In this document: in pieces, positions 49,905 to 58,434 of the stretch | How the letters are laid out: each line of letters opens with the position of its first letter | How positions within the stretch are numbered: the stretch's first letter is position 1 | Assembly: GCA_963747335.1 (NCBI GenBank) | Contig: CAVVEV010000002.1 | Location: forward strand, 243,099 to 307,098 | DNA: 64,000 bases | Direction of reading: 5' to 3' | Origin: Prado023 sp963747335 | GTDB taxonomy: Bacteria; Actinomycetota; Actinomycetes; S36-B12; CAIYMF01 | Notes under the pieces: generated by a model | Database searches by the model: none | What the model saw: only the letters and a program-made list of their open reading frames with translations | What the model was told of the DNA's origin: nothing | Position numbers and translations under genes: made by a program

Positions 49905-50906
49905 TTAGAGCTGCTCGTCCTCGGCGAAGTCCCCGTCCTCTTCCTCGACGTATGCCGGCACGAACCCGGCGGGGCTGTCCTTGAGCGCGAGGCCCAGGGA
50001 GAGCAACTTGTCCTTGACCTCTTCGATCGACTTGCTCCCGAAGTTGCGGATGTCCATCAGGTCCGCCTCGCTGCGCCCGATCAGCTCACCCACGGTGTGG
50101 ATGCCCTCACGCTTGAGGCAGTTGAAGCTGCGGACGGTGAGGTCCAGCGACTCGATCGGCGTCGAGAGCTGCTCGGCGACCAGCTCGTCGGCCGGCGAGG
50201 GGCCGATGTCGATCCCCTCGGCGTTGACGTTGAGCTCGTGGGCCAGGCCGAACAGCTCGACCAGGGTCTTGCCCGCGGAGGCCACGGCGTCGGCCGGGGT
50301 CATGCACGGCTTGGTCTCGACATCGAGGATCAGCTTGTCGAAGTCGGTGCGCTGCTCGACACGGGTCGCCTCGACCTTGTAGGTCACCTTGAGCACCGGC
50401 GAGTAGATCGAGTCCACCGGGATCCGGCCGATCTCCTGGCCGGGCAGCTTGTTGGCCGCCGATGTCACGTACCCACGGCCACGCTCCACGACCAGCTCGA
50501 TCTCGAGCTTGCCCTTGGCGTTGACTGTCGCCAGGTGCAGGTCGGGGTTGTGGACCTCGACCCCGGCGGGCGGCGCGATGTCGGCCGCGGTGACAGCACC
50601 GGGGCCCTGCTTGCGCAGGTACATCACGACCGGCTCGTCATGCTCCGAGGAGACGACGAGCTCCTTGAGGTTGAGGATGATCTCGGTGACGTCCTCCTTG
50701 ACACCCGGGATCGTGGTGAACTCGTGGAGGACGTCCTCGATCCGGATGCTGGTGACGGCCGCGCCGGGGATGCTCGACAGGAGCGTCCGGCGCAGGGAGT
50801 TCCCCAGGGTGTAGCCGAAACCCGGCTCGAGGGGCTCCAGGACGAACCGCGAACGGTGGTCGCTGACACGCTCCTCGGTGAGGGTCGGACGCTGGGCAAT
50901 AAGCAC
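49905..50906 (-). CDS. rpoA: DNA-directed RNA polymerase subunit alpha
   Basis: 333 residues from GTG 50906. N-terminal dimerisation domain (FVLEPLEPGFGYTLGNSLRR, LSSIPGAAVTSIRIEDVLHE) and C-terminal domain that binds UP elements and activators (LDLTVRSFNCLKREGIHTVG, IRNFGSKSIEEVKDKLLSLG), then an acidic tail. Confidence 0.97.
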   Translation of the reverse strand: MLIAQRPTLTEERVSDHRSRFVLEPLEPGFGYTLGNSLRRTLLSSIPGAAVTSIRIEDVLHEFTTIPGVKEDVTEIILNLKELVVSSEHDEPVVMYLRKQGPGAVTAADIAPPAGVEVHNPDLHLATVNAKGKLEIELVVERGRGYVTSAANKLPGQEIGRIPVDSIYSPVLKVTYKVEATRVEQRTDFDKLILDVETKPCMTPADAVASAGKTLVELFGLAHELNVNAEGIDIGPSPADELVAEQLSTPIESLDLTVRSFNCLKREGIHTVGELIGRSEADLMDIRNFGSKSIEEVKDKLLSLGLALKDSPAGFVPAYVEEEDGDFAEDEQL

Positions 50907-50998
50907 GGGTTACCGTTCCTTTCCGTGGCGACCACCATTTGACGCCACGTGCTGCAAGGCTGGGTCGGATGGCGGCAGGAGCCGCCACCCGACGAGGG

Positions 50999-51625
50999 TC
51001 ACTTCGAGTAGAGCTCGACGATCAGCTGCTCCTGGACGGCGGTGTCGATGGCCCCGCGCTCCGGAACCGCGTGCACGAGGATGCGCATCTGGTTCGGGGA
51101 GACCTCGAGCCACGCCGGCACGGGACGCTCGCCGGCCTCGGCGTGGGCGACCACGAACGGGGTCAGCTCACGCGAGGACGGGCGCACCTCGACGATGTCC
51201 GAGGGGGACACGCGGTACGAGGGGATGTCGACCTTCTTGCCGTTGACCATGATGTGGCCGTGGCCCACGAGCTGGCGGGCCATGTCGCGGCTCTTGGCGA
51301 AGCCACCGCGGTACACCACGTTGTCCAGGCGGGTCTCGAGGATCTTGAGCAGGTTCTCACCCGTCTTGCCCTGCTTGCGCTGGGCCTCCTCGTAGTACCC
51401 ACGGAACTGCTTCTCGAGGACCCCGTAGATGCGTGCGCACTTCTGCTTCTCACGCATCTGCAGCAGGTACTCGCTGTCCTTGGTCCGGCCACGGCCGTGC
51501 TGGCCGGGCGGGAACGGGCGCAGCTCGATGGGGCACTTGGGCCCATCGCACTTGCTGCCCTTGAGGAACAGCTTGGTCTTCTCTCGGCGGCAGCGCTTGC
51601 AGTCTGCCCCTGTGTATCGAGCCAT
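50999..51625 (-). CDS. rpsD: Small subunit ribosomal protein S4 (uS4), zinc-binding form
   Basis: 208 residues. Primary 16S-binding protein. The N-terminus keeps four Cys (CKRCRREK ... CDGPKC), the C+ zinc form. S4 RNA-binding domain LDNVVYRGGFAKSRDMARQL and GHIMVNGKKVDIPSYRV. Confidence 0.97.
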   Translation of the reverse strand: MARYTGADCKRCRREKTKLFLKGSKCDGPKCPIELRPFPPGQHGRGRTKDSEYLLQMREKQKCARIYGVLEKQFRGYYEEAQRKQGKTGENLLKILETRLDNVVYRGGFAKSRDMARQLVGHGHIMVNGKKVDIPSYRVSPSDIVEVRPSSRELTPFVVAHAEAGERPVPAWLEVSPNQMRILVHAVPERGAIDTAVQEQLIVELYSK

Positions 51626-51643
51626 GATCGTGAATCCTTCGGG

Positions 51644-52048
51644 TCAGACGCGGCGGCGCTTGGGCGGACGGCAGCCGTTGTGGGCCATGGGGGTGACGTC
51701 GGAGATCGAACCGACCTCCAGGCCGGTCGCCTGCAGCGACCGGATCGCGGTCTCCCGGCCGGAGCCGGGACCCTTGACGAAGACGTCGACCTTCTTCATG
51801 CCGTGGTCCATCGCACGACGCGCGGCGGCCTCAGCCACCATCTGCGCGGCGTACGGGGTCGACTTGCGCGACCCCTTGAACCCGACCTGGCCGCTCGAGG
51901 CCCAGGCGATCACCGCACCCGAGGGATCGGTGATCGACACGATCGTGTTGTTGAACGTCGACTTGATGTGCGCGTGGCCGTGAGCCACGTTCTTCTTCTC
52001 CTTGCGACGGACCTTCTTGGCCGCACTCGGACGAGTCTTGGGAGGCAT
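51644..52048 (-). CDS. rpsK: Small subunit ribosomal protein S11 (uS11)
   Basis: 134 residues: KKNVAHGHAHIKSTFNNTIV, GFKGSRKSTPYAAQMVAEAA, and the C-terminal AHNGCRPPKRRRV. Part of the platform near the mRNA exit. Confidence 0.97.
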   Translation of the reverse strand: MPPKTRPSAAKKVRRKEKKNVAHGHAHIKSTFNNTIVSITDPSGAVIAWASSGQVGFKGSRKSTPYAAQMVAEAAARRAMDHGMKKVDVFVKGPGSGRETAIRSLQATGLEVGSISDVTPMAHNGCRPPKRRRV

Positions 52049-52151
52049 TGCGTTCCTTTACGTGAGGTCGTCGGTCCGCTGGTCGGCGCTCCGGCCCCAC
52101 TCAGGGGCTGGGGCCGCGATGGGCAGGTACCCACCCGGACCAGTCGGACTA

Positions 52152-52529
52152 CTACTTGCCGGCCTTCTTCTTGCCGGCGACCGTCTTGCGCGGACCCTTG
52201 CGGGTACGAGCGTTGGTGTGCGTGCGCTGCCCGCGGACCGGCAGACCCCGGCGATGCCGGATGCCCTGGTAGCAGCCGATCTCCACCTTGCGGCGGATGT
52301 CGGCGGCCACCTCACGACGCAGGTCACCCTCGACCTTGAGGTTGCCCTCGATGTAGTCGCGCAGGGGGACCAGTTCGTTGTCCGTGAGGTCCTTGACGCG
52401 CGTGTCGGGGTTGACCCCGGTCGCGGCGAGGATCTCAGCGGCACGGGAACGGCCAATGCCATAGATGTAGGTGAGCGCCACCTCGACGCGCTTGTCGCGC
52501 GGGAGGTCGACGCCGACGAGACGTGCCAT
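52152..52529 (-). CDS. rpsM: Small subunit ribosomal protein S13 (uS13)
   Basis: 125 residues from ATG 52529: MARLVGVDLPRDKRVEVALT, YIYGIGRSRAAEILAATGVN, RHRRGLPVRGQRTHTNARTR, and a Lys-rich tail contacting P-site tRNA. Confidence 0.97.
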   Translation of the reverse strand: MARLVGVDLPRDKRVEVALTYIYGIGRSRAAEILAATGVNPDTRVKDLTDNELVPLRDYIEGNLKVEGDLRREVAADIRRKVEIGCYQGIRHRRGLPVRGQRTHTNARTRKGPRKTVAGKKKAGK

Positions 52530-52797
52530 CGGGCGGAACCTTCTTCCTGCTTCATCCGGAGGTTTGGGTGCGTGACCGGTCCCACCGCCCTTTGTGGTGG
52601 GTCCCCAGCCTCCGAGCCGGGGGTGACGTCCCCGAGGGCCCTGGCAGGGGCCCGGAGTCGGGATGACGGGATCACGCGTCTTCTGTTGTGGCCCCCACAC
52701 CGGTCTCCCGGGTGGGACGCGCCCGGTGGCGCGCTGCCGTGTCGTGCGTTTCTGTTGTGGTCTGCTGTGCGCGGTGCCGGCCGGGGCCGGCGTGCGA
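52530..52797 (-). other. Structured leader region upstream of rpsM
   Basis: 268 bp with no gene, long for this compact operon. It can form a GGTCCCACC/GGTGGGTCC hairpin (about 52576-52602) and GGGCCC-type stems near 52636-52654. The word TCTGTTGTGG occurs twice (near 52681 and 52751). These may be attenuator or autoregulatory structures. Confidence 0.4.
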
Positions 52798-52911
52798 TCA
52801 GCCCTGGCGCTGCTTGTGCCGGGGGTTCTCGCAGATCACCATCACGCGACCGTGACGGCGGATCACCTTGCAGTTGTCGCAGATCTTCTTGACGCTGGGC
52901 TTGACCTTCAT
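52798..52911 (-). CDS. rpmJ: Large subunit ribosomal protein L36 (bL36), zinc form
   Basis: 37 residues from ATG 52911: MKVKPSVKKICDNCKVIRRH then CENPRHKQRQG. The C-x2-C ... C ... H set is the zinc-binding form. It follows infA by about 50 bp. Confidence 0.97.
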   Translation of the reverse strand: MKVKPSVKKICDNCKVIRRHGRVMVICENPRHKQRQG

Positions 52912-52960
52912 CGCTCTTTCCTCGCAGCCTTCACCACCGGTGGATCCCGGAGGGCATCTG

Positions 52961-53182
52961 TCACTTGTACCGGTAGACGATCCGTCCGCGGGTCAGGTCG
53001 TAGGGCGAGAGCTCCACGACCACCCGGTCGTCGGGAAGGATGCGGATGTAGTGCTGACGCATCTTGCCCGAGATGTGGGCCAGGACCTTGTGGCCGTTGT
53101 CGAGCTCGACCCGGAACATGGCGTTCGGGAGCGACTCGCGGATCGTGCCCTCGAGTTCGATGGCACCCTCTTTCTTGGCCAT
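52961..53182 (-). CDS. infA: Translation initiation factor IF-1
   Basis: 73 residues from ATG 53182: MAKKEGAIELEGTIRESLPN, FRVELDNGHKVLAHISGKMR, YDLTRGRIVYRYK. OB-fold protein occupying the ribosomal A site during initiation. Confidence 0.98.
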   Translation of the reverse strand: MAKKEGAIELEGTIRESLPNAMFRVELDNGHKVLAHISGKMRQHYIRILPDDRVVVELSPYDLTRGRIVYRYK

Positions 53183-53332
53183 AAGCTGCTGATCCACACC
53201 ATTCTGTCGTCGGGTTGAGGCTCGGGCGGCCGCGGTTCGGTCGATCGAGTGTCTCCTGTGTCGTGTCCGATGCGCCCCGCAGGCAGCCCGAGAGGGCCGA
53301 CAGGAGGGGACGCGCAGACGCAACGCTGCTCA

Positions 53333-53362
53333 AGTCTACGGCCTGCAGAGCCTGTGGACCAA
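53333..53362 (-). promoter_or_regulatory. Promoter upstream of infA
   Basis: Minus-strand TTGGTC (53357-53362), 18-bp spacer, TAGACT (53333-53338). The start would be near 53326, giving a leader of about 145 nt before infA. It separates infA-rpmJ-rpsM from the ATPase gene upstream. Confidence 0.65.
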
Positions 53363-53415
53363 AACGAACGGGTACTTCGCCCACCGCCCCCGGGCCAGGT
53401 CAGGGCGCCGGTCCC

Positions 53416-54699
53416 TCAGATGACCGAGAAGTAGGCGTCCACCGCGCGATCGACGGTCTCCATCGACAGGACCGGGGGGACGCCGAGGTACCGCGACTCG
53501 TTGAGGACCTGGAGCAGCAGGTCCCGGGGGTGGCAGAACCGCAGGGAGCGGTGGGTGCCGTGGTAGTGGTGACGGATCAGGTGGTCGATGGCGGCGGGCT
53601 CGACCGGAACGCCGAGCTCTGCGCTGACCATGGCGAACAGCTGGCGGAACTGCGCCTCGGTGGGGTCCCCGACCGGGATCTTGTACGGGATGCGGCGCAG
53701 GAACGCCTCGTCCACGAGGTCGCGCGGCTCGAGGTTCGTGGAGAACACGATCACCTGCTGGAAGGGCATCTGGATGCGCCTGCCGCTGCTCATGCTGTAG
53801 AAGTCGTAGCCGGCCTCGAGGGGGACGATCCAGCGGTTGAGCAGGTCGTCGATGCGCATCCGCTGGCGACCGAAGTCATCGATGACCAGGGTCCCGCCGT
53901 TGGCCTTGAGCTGGAGCGGGGCCTCGCTGATGCCGGTGTGCGGGTTCGTGCTGACCTCGAGCTGGTCCATGGTGAGCTCGCCGCCCACCGACACGGTCGG
54001 GCGCTCGATGAGCACCCAGCGCTTGTCGACCGGATGCGGCATGCCGTGCTGGTAGTCCCAGTCGAAGGGCACCTCGACGTGGAAGTGCGGGTCGAAGATG
54101 CGCATGATGTCGCCGTCGACGCCGATCGCGCGCGGCACCCAGATGTGGCCGCCCAACGTCCTGGTGATCCGCTGCGAGATGCTCGTCTTGCCGTTGCCCG
54201 ACGGTCCGAACAGGAACATCCCCCGCCCGGACGCGATGGCAGGACCGAGCCGGTCCACCACGCCCGGGTCGAGCAGGAGACCCTCGAAGGCCTCCACCAG
54301 GTCCGCCGGGCCGGGTGCGCGGTCGGTGATCCCCTGAGCCACGACACCGTCGACGTAGTCCTCCAGCGAGACCGGCGCCGCCCCGAAGTAGGTGCAGCGG
54401 TGCGCGAGCCGACGAGCAGTGTCGCGGCCATGATCGGTGATCTGGTAGAGGAAGTCGTTGACCCCTGCCGAGCTGCGGTAGGCGATGAGCCGGGCGTCCT
54501 TGAGCTGGTTGAGGCATCCGACGACCAGTCCGTAGGGCAGGCGCACCTGATCGGCGATCGCCCATCCACTGGCATCCCCCCGCGCGGCCAGGAACTTCAG
54601 GATCAGCCCCTCGACCTCACTGTCGGTGAGCCCCGCGGAGGCGAGGGAGGTCGGCTCCATCGGTATGAACGCACGCACCTGTATGGCCTCAGCCACCAT
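53416..54699 (-). CDS. AAA-family ATPase with N-terminal winged-helix domain, function unknown
   Basis: 427 residues from ATG 54699 (GGAGG 8 nt upstream, preferred over 54720). Residues about 20-105 look like a winged helix plus a small wing (LTDSEVEGLILKFLAARGDA). AAA core: Walker A GPSGNGKT at 165-172, Walker B TLVIDDFGRQRM, sensor-1 VIFSTNLEPRDL, arginine-finger-like FLRRIPYKI. A C-terminal helical lid ends AVDAYFSVI. Similar ATPases are annotated only as ATP-binding proteins, as far as I recall. It sits between infA and map, where most actinobacteria have nothing. Soluble; no membrane segment. Confidence 0.85.
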   Translation of the reverse strand: MVAEAIQVRAFIPMEPTSLASAGLTDSEVEGLILKFLAARGDASGWAIADQVRLPYGLVVGCLNQLKDARLIAYRSSAGVNDFLYQITDHGRDTARRLAHRCTYFGAAPVSLEDYVDGVVAQGITDRAPGPADLVEAFEGLLLDPGVVDRLGPAIASGRGMFLFGPSGNGKTSISQRITRTLGGHIWVPRAIGVDGDIMRIFDPHFHVEVPFDWDYQHGMPHPVDKRWVLIERPTVSVGGELTMDQLEVSTNPHTGISEAPLQLKANGGTLVIDDFGRQRMRIDDLLNRWIVPLEAGYDFYSMSSGRRIQMPFQQVIVFSTNLEPRDLVDEAFLRRIPYKIPVGDPTEAQFRQLFAMVSAELGVPVEPAAIDHLIRHHYHGTHRSLRFCHPRDLLLQVLNESRYLGVPPVLSMETVDRAVDAYFSVI

Positions 54700-54821
54700 G
54701 CCCGTTCCCTCCATCTCCACTCACTCGCGCGGAACGCCCCCCGGCGCGGGCCGGGCGAACCCGGCACTCCCGGGCCGAGCCTCCCCGAGGGTCACCCCCC
54801 CTGTCAATGTCGGACGCACGG

Positions 54822-55637
54822 TCAATCGACTGAACCGATCGCGACACCCCAGTGCGCCAGCATCGATGCGCCGCCGTCCTCGGCGGTCAGGACGTACGGC
54901 CCGGACTCGGTCAGCGCCACCGAGTGCTCCCAGTGCGCGGCCACCGACCCGTCGATCGTGGCCACCGTCCAGTCGTCGGCCAGGACCGTGACATCGGCGG
55001 ATCCGAGGGTGATCATCGGCTCGATCGCCAGGGCCATCCCCGCCCTCAGGTGCGGCCCCCGGCCCGCCGGCCCGACGTGGGGGACGGAGGGCTCCATGTG
55101 CATCGACGAGCCGATCCCGTGCCCGACGTAGTCCTGCACAATCCCGTAGCGACCGCCGATCTCGGCCTCGCATCCGGCCCCGATGTCGGACAGCCGACCT
55201 CCGACCAGCGCTCGGGCGATCCCAGCCCAGAGCGCGCGATGCGTGGCCTCGGACAGCGCCACCATCTCGGGTGCCACCTCCCCGACCGGGACTGTGATCG
55301 CCGCGTCCCCGTGCCACCCCTCCACGATCGCGCCGCAGTCGATGCTGATCAGGTCCCCCGCGCGCAGCACCCGGTCACCGGGGATCCCATGGACCACCTC
55401 GTCGTTGACCGATGTGCAGATCACCCCGGGGAAGCCGTGGTACCCCTTGAAGTTCGACGTCGCCCCGGCACCGGCGATGAACTCGGCGGCGGCGGCATCG
55501 AGCTGCCCGGTCGTGACCCCGGGAGCGACCATCTCGGCGGTCCGGGCCAGGGCGCCAGCGACGACGAGCCCCGCCGCGCGCATGTGCCGCAGCGCCTCGG
55601 CGTCCTTGATCTCGATGCGCGATCGACGGCCGAGCAT
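54822..55637 (-). CDS. map: Methionine aminopeptidase, type I
   Basis: 271 residues from ATG 55637, one base after the adk stop. Removes initiator Met. Metal ligands: Asp in LISIDCGAIVEGWHGDAA (two Asp), His in YVGHGIGSSMHMEPSVPH, Glu in GMALAIEPMITLG and Glu in AAHWEHSVALTESGPYVLT. Confidence 0.96.
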   Translation of the reverse strand: MLGRRSRIEIKDAEALRHMRAAGLVVAGALARTAEMVAPGVTTGQLDAAAAEFIAGAGATSNFKGYHGFPGVICTSVNDEVVHGIPGDRVLRAGDLISIDCGAIVEGWHGDAAITVPVGEVAPEMVALSEATHRALWAGIARALVGGRLSDIGAGCEAEIGGRYGIVQDYVGHGIGSSMHMEPSVPHVGPAGRGPHLRAGMALAIEPMITLGSADVTVLADDWTVATIDGSVAAHWEHSVALTESGPYVLTAEDGGASMLAHWGVAIGSVD

Positions 55638-55638
55638 G

Positions 55639-56202
55639 TCAGCCCTGGATCGCAGCCAGGACGCGGTCGCGCACCTCGTCCACGGTGCCCATGCCGTCCA
55701 CCTGCACCAGCACGCCCTTCGCGGCGTAGAGCTCGGTCAGGGGCGCAGTCTGCTCGGCGTAGACCTCCATGCGCCGGCGGATGACCTCCTCGGTGTCATC
55801 TGCGCGACCCTGCTCGGCGGCGCGCTTGAGGAGCCGGGCGATGACCTCCTCGGTGTCGACCGTCAGCTCGACGGCGTGGTCGACGGCCAGCCCGACGTCG
55901 GCCAGCATCTCGTCGAGGACAGCGACCTGGTCCAGCGTCCGGGGGTACCCGTCGAGCAGGAAGCCATCGGCGGCGTCGGGCTGCGCCAGGCGGTTGCGGA
56001 CCATGGCGTTGGTGATCCGGTCCGGGACGTAGTTGCCGCGATCCATGTACATGCCCGCGGCGATCCCCAACGGCGTGCCCTGGGCCATGTGCGCGCGGAA
56101 GATCTCGCCGGTCGAGATGTGGGGGATCCCCAACCTCTCGGCCACCACGACCGCCTGCGTGCCCTTCCCCGCGCCGGGGGGGCCCATGAGCACGATTCGC
56201 AT
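55639..56202 (-). CDS. adk: Adenylate kinase, short-LID form
   Basis: 187 residues. P-loop MGPPGAGKGTQAVVVAERLG, AMP site STGEIFRAHM and DGYPRTLDQ. The LID is short (KRAAEQGRADDTEEVIRRR) without zinc Cys. Start ATG 56202 overlaps the secY stop (TGATG). Confidence 0.96.
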   Translation of the reverse strand: MRIVLMGPPGAGKGTQAVVVAERLGIPHISTGEIFRAHMAQGTPLGIAAGMYMDRGNYVPDRITNAMVRNRLAQPDAADGFLLDGYPRTLDQVAVLDEMLADVGLAVDHAVELTVDTEEVIARLLKRAAEQGRADDTEEVIRRRMEVYAEQTAPLTELYAAKGVLVQVDGMGTVDEVRDRVLAAIQG

Positions 56203-57500
56203 CAGCGGAGGAACCCTTCATAGTTGCGTTGCTGCAGCTGGCTCTCGATCTGCTTCACCGTATCCAAGCCGACGCCCACCATGATCAGCAGGCTGGTGCC
56301 GCCGAACACGAAGTTGCTCGACACCCCGAGCCCGTTGAAGGCGAACAGCGGCAGGATCGCGACCAGCGCCAGGTACACCGACCCCGGCAGGGTGAGGCGG
56401 GTGACCACGTAGTCGAGGTACTCGGCGGTGGGGCGCCCGGCCCGGATTCCCGGGATGAATCCCCCGTACTTCTTCATGTTGTCCGCGACCTCCGTGGTGT
56501 TGAAGGTGATCGCGACGTAGAAGTAGGTGAAGAAGATGATCAGAACGCCGAAGGTGAACAGGTACAGCGGCTCCGAGCCACGCTGGAAGTTGCGCGCGAT
56601 GAACTGGGCGACCGAGCCGGTCTGGTCGGAGAACTGCAGGAACAGCACCGGGATGAACAGCAACGACGAGGCGAAGATGACCGGGATGACGCCGGCCATG
56701 TTGACCTTCAGCGGGATGTAGGTCGAGGTGCCGCCGTACATCTTGCGACCCACCATCCGCTTGGCGTACTGCACCGGGATCCGGCGCTGGCCCTGCTCGA
56801 CGAAGACCACGGCCATGATGATGAAGAAGCCGACCAGCAGGGTCAGCGCCGTGGCGAAGGCTCCCCGCGTGGCGTACACGCTGGCGATCTGCGAGGGGAA
56901 CGAGGAGATGATCGAGGTGAAGATCAGCAGCGACATGCCGTTGCCCACCCCTCGGTCGGTGATGAGCTCGCCGAGCCACATCACGACCGCGGTGCCCGCG
57001 GTCATGGTGGCGATCATGACGAAGATCGTGAAGATGGAGTCGTCGGGGATCAGTTGGGCCGAGCAGCCCTGGAACAGCTGGCCGGGAGTGCGGGCGAGCG
57101 CAACGATGCCCGTGGACTGCAGGATGGCCAGCGCCACCGTGAGGTAGCGGGTGTACTGCGTGATCAGCGCCTGCCCGGACTGGCCCTCCTTCTTGAGTGC
57201 CTCCAGCTTGGGGATCACCACCGTCATCAGCTGCAGGATGATGCTGGCCGTGATGTAGGGCATGATCCCCAGGGCGAAGATCGACAGCTGGAGCAGGGCC
57301 CCGCCGCTGAACAGGTTGATCATGCCGTAGAGCGAGTTGCCCTCGACCGTGGCGATGCACGACTGGACGGCCGAGTAGTCGATGCCGGGGGTGGGCGTCA
57401 CCGCCCCGAGCCGGTAGAGCGCAATGATGCCCATGGTGAAGAGCAGCTTCTTGCGCAGGTCCGGCGTACGGAACGCTGAGGCGAACGCGGACAGGTTCAA
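56202..57500 (-). CDS. secY: Sec translocon channel subunit SecY
   Basis: 432 residues, about ten membrane helices. TTG 57500 (LNLSAFASAFRTPDLRKKLL) is chosen because AGGAGG lies 6 nt upstream; the longer frame starts inside non-coding sequence. Motifs: MTVVIPKLEALKKEGQSGQA, QRRIPVQYAKRMVGRKMYGG, IPLKVNMAGVIPVIFASSLL and the C-terminal GFIPGIRAGRPTAEYLDYVV. It heads secY-adk-map. Confidence 0.97.
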   Translation of the reverse strand: MNLSAFASAFRTPDLRKKLLFTMGIIALYRLGAVTPTPGIDYSAVQSCIATVEGNSLYGMINLFSGGALLQLSIFALGIMPYITASIILQLMTVVIPKLEALKKEGQSGQALITQYTRYLTVALAILQSTGIVALARTPGQLFQGCSAQLIPDDSIFTIFVMIATMTAGTAVVMWLGELITDRGVGNGMSLLIFTSIISSFPSQIASVYATRGAFATALTLLVGFFIIMAVVFVEQGQRRIPVQYAKRMVGRKMYGGTSTYIPLKVNMAGVIPVIFASSLLFIPVLFLQFSDQTGSVAQFIARNFQRGSEPLYLFTFGVLIIFFTYFYVAITFNTTEVADNMKKYGGFIPGIRAGRPTAEYLDYVVTRLTLPGSVYLALVAILPLFAFNGLGVSSNFVFGGTSLLIMVGVGLDTVKQIESQLQQRNYEGFLR

Positions 57501-57683
57501 GGGGTTCCTCCTGGGGGCGCTGCGAGCGTGCGCCAGACGCCGCACAGCCTAACAGTCAGTCCGAAAGCCTCCGAACTCCACGAATCGCCCACCCGGCGGC
57601 GCGCCCAGAGGCCCGCCCCCTGCCCCGCCGACCAGGCCACCGGCGCAAGATCCCGATTCCGTCCAAGTTCGCGCCGCCGAACC

Positions 57684-57741
57684 GGACTTGCTCCAACCTT
57701 CGGGCGCGGGATCGGCCCGAAAGATGGATCAAATCGACGGG
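57684..57741. repeat. Dispersed intergenic hairpin repeat, copy B
   Basis: TTGCTCCAACCTTCGGGCGC, then a GGGATCGG centre, GCCCGA and GGATCAAATCGACGG. TCGGGC pairs with GCCCGA, and TTGCTCCA with GGATCAA with one mismatch. It lies in the 303-bp secY-rplO gap (57501-57803), which has no gene. Confidence 0.68.
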
Positions 57742-57755
57742 CGGAAGGGGACGAC

Positions 57756-57791
57756 GAAGGGGCCGCTGGGGTGGATCCCGGCGGCCCCTTC
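57756..57791 (-). terminator. Terminator at the end of the spc operon
   Basis: Perfect 11-bp stem (GAAGGGGCCGC / GCGGCCCCTTC) with a 14-nt loop that can add GGG/CCC, 13 bp after the rplO stop. It separates the spc genes from secY-adk-map. Confidence 0.82.
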
Positions 57792-57803
57792 TCGCGCGTG
57801 CGA

Positions 57804-58247
57804 TCAGATGGTGGTGACGGAACCGCCCGCAGCCTCGATCTTGGCCTTGGCCGACTCCGAGGCGGCGTCGACGGTGACGGTCAGCGCGACGGCGAGGTCG
57901 CCGTTGCCCAGGACCTTGACCGGCTCGCCCTTGCGGACCGCGCCCTTGGCGACGAGGTCATCAACGGTGACCTCCCCACCCGAGGGGTACAACGAGGCCA
58001 GCGTGGCCACGTTGACCACCTGGAAGGCGATCTTGTTGTTGTTCTTGAAGCCCTTGAGCTTGGGCAGCCGCATGTGCAGCGGCATCTGCCCGCCCTCGAA
58101 GGAGGCCGGGACCTGGTAGCGGGCCTTGGTGCCCTTGGTGCCGCGGCCCGCGGTCTTGCCGCGCTTGCCGGCCTCGCCACGACCGACGCGGGTCTTGGCA
58201 GTCTTGGCCCCGGGTGCGGGGCGCAGGTGATGGACCTTGAGGGTCAT
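57804..58247 (-). CDS. rplO: Large subunit ribosomal protein L15 (uL15)
   Basis: 147 residues: MTLKVHHLRPAPGAKTAKTR, GRGEAGKRGKTAGRGTKGTK, FEGGQMPLHMRLPKLKGFKN. Last gene of the spc operon here, 1 bp after rpmD. Confidence 0.97.
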   Translation of the reverse strand: MTLKVHHLRPAPGAKTAKTRVGRGEAGKRGKTAGRGTKGTKARYQVPASFEGGQMPLHMRLPKLKGFKNNNKIAFQVVNVATLASLYPSGGEVTVDDLVAKGAVRKGEPVKVLGNGDLAVALTVTVDAASESAKAKIEAAGGSVTTI

Positions 58248-58248
58248 A

Positions 58249-58434
58249 TCAGTCGACCTCCTCGACGGTCACCAGGTGGGGGACCGCCCTGGCCATCCCG
58301 AGGATCTCGGGACGGTTCTCCTTGACAACGACATCGTTGATCCGCTTGAGGCCCAACGAGCGGACGCTGTCCTTCTGCACCTGGGTGCAGCCGACCAGTC
58401 CGCGGACCTGCGTGATCTTCAGCTGGGTGGCCAT
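58249..58434 (-). CDS. rpmD: Large subunit ribosomal protein L30 (uL30)
   Basis: 61 residues: MATQLKITQVRGLVGCTQVQ, KDSVRSLGLKRINDVVVKEN, GMARAVPHLVTVEEVD. Overlaps rpsE by one base. Confidence 0.97.
   Translation of the reverse strand: MATQLKITQVRGLVGCTQVQKDSVRSLGLKRINDVVVKENRPEILGMARAVPHLVTVEEVD

Noticed and set aside
57500..57545. Longer SecY starting at 57545
   Set aside because: The extra residues (rich in Arg) precede a perfect AGGAGG site at 57507-57512; TTG 57500 is the supported start.
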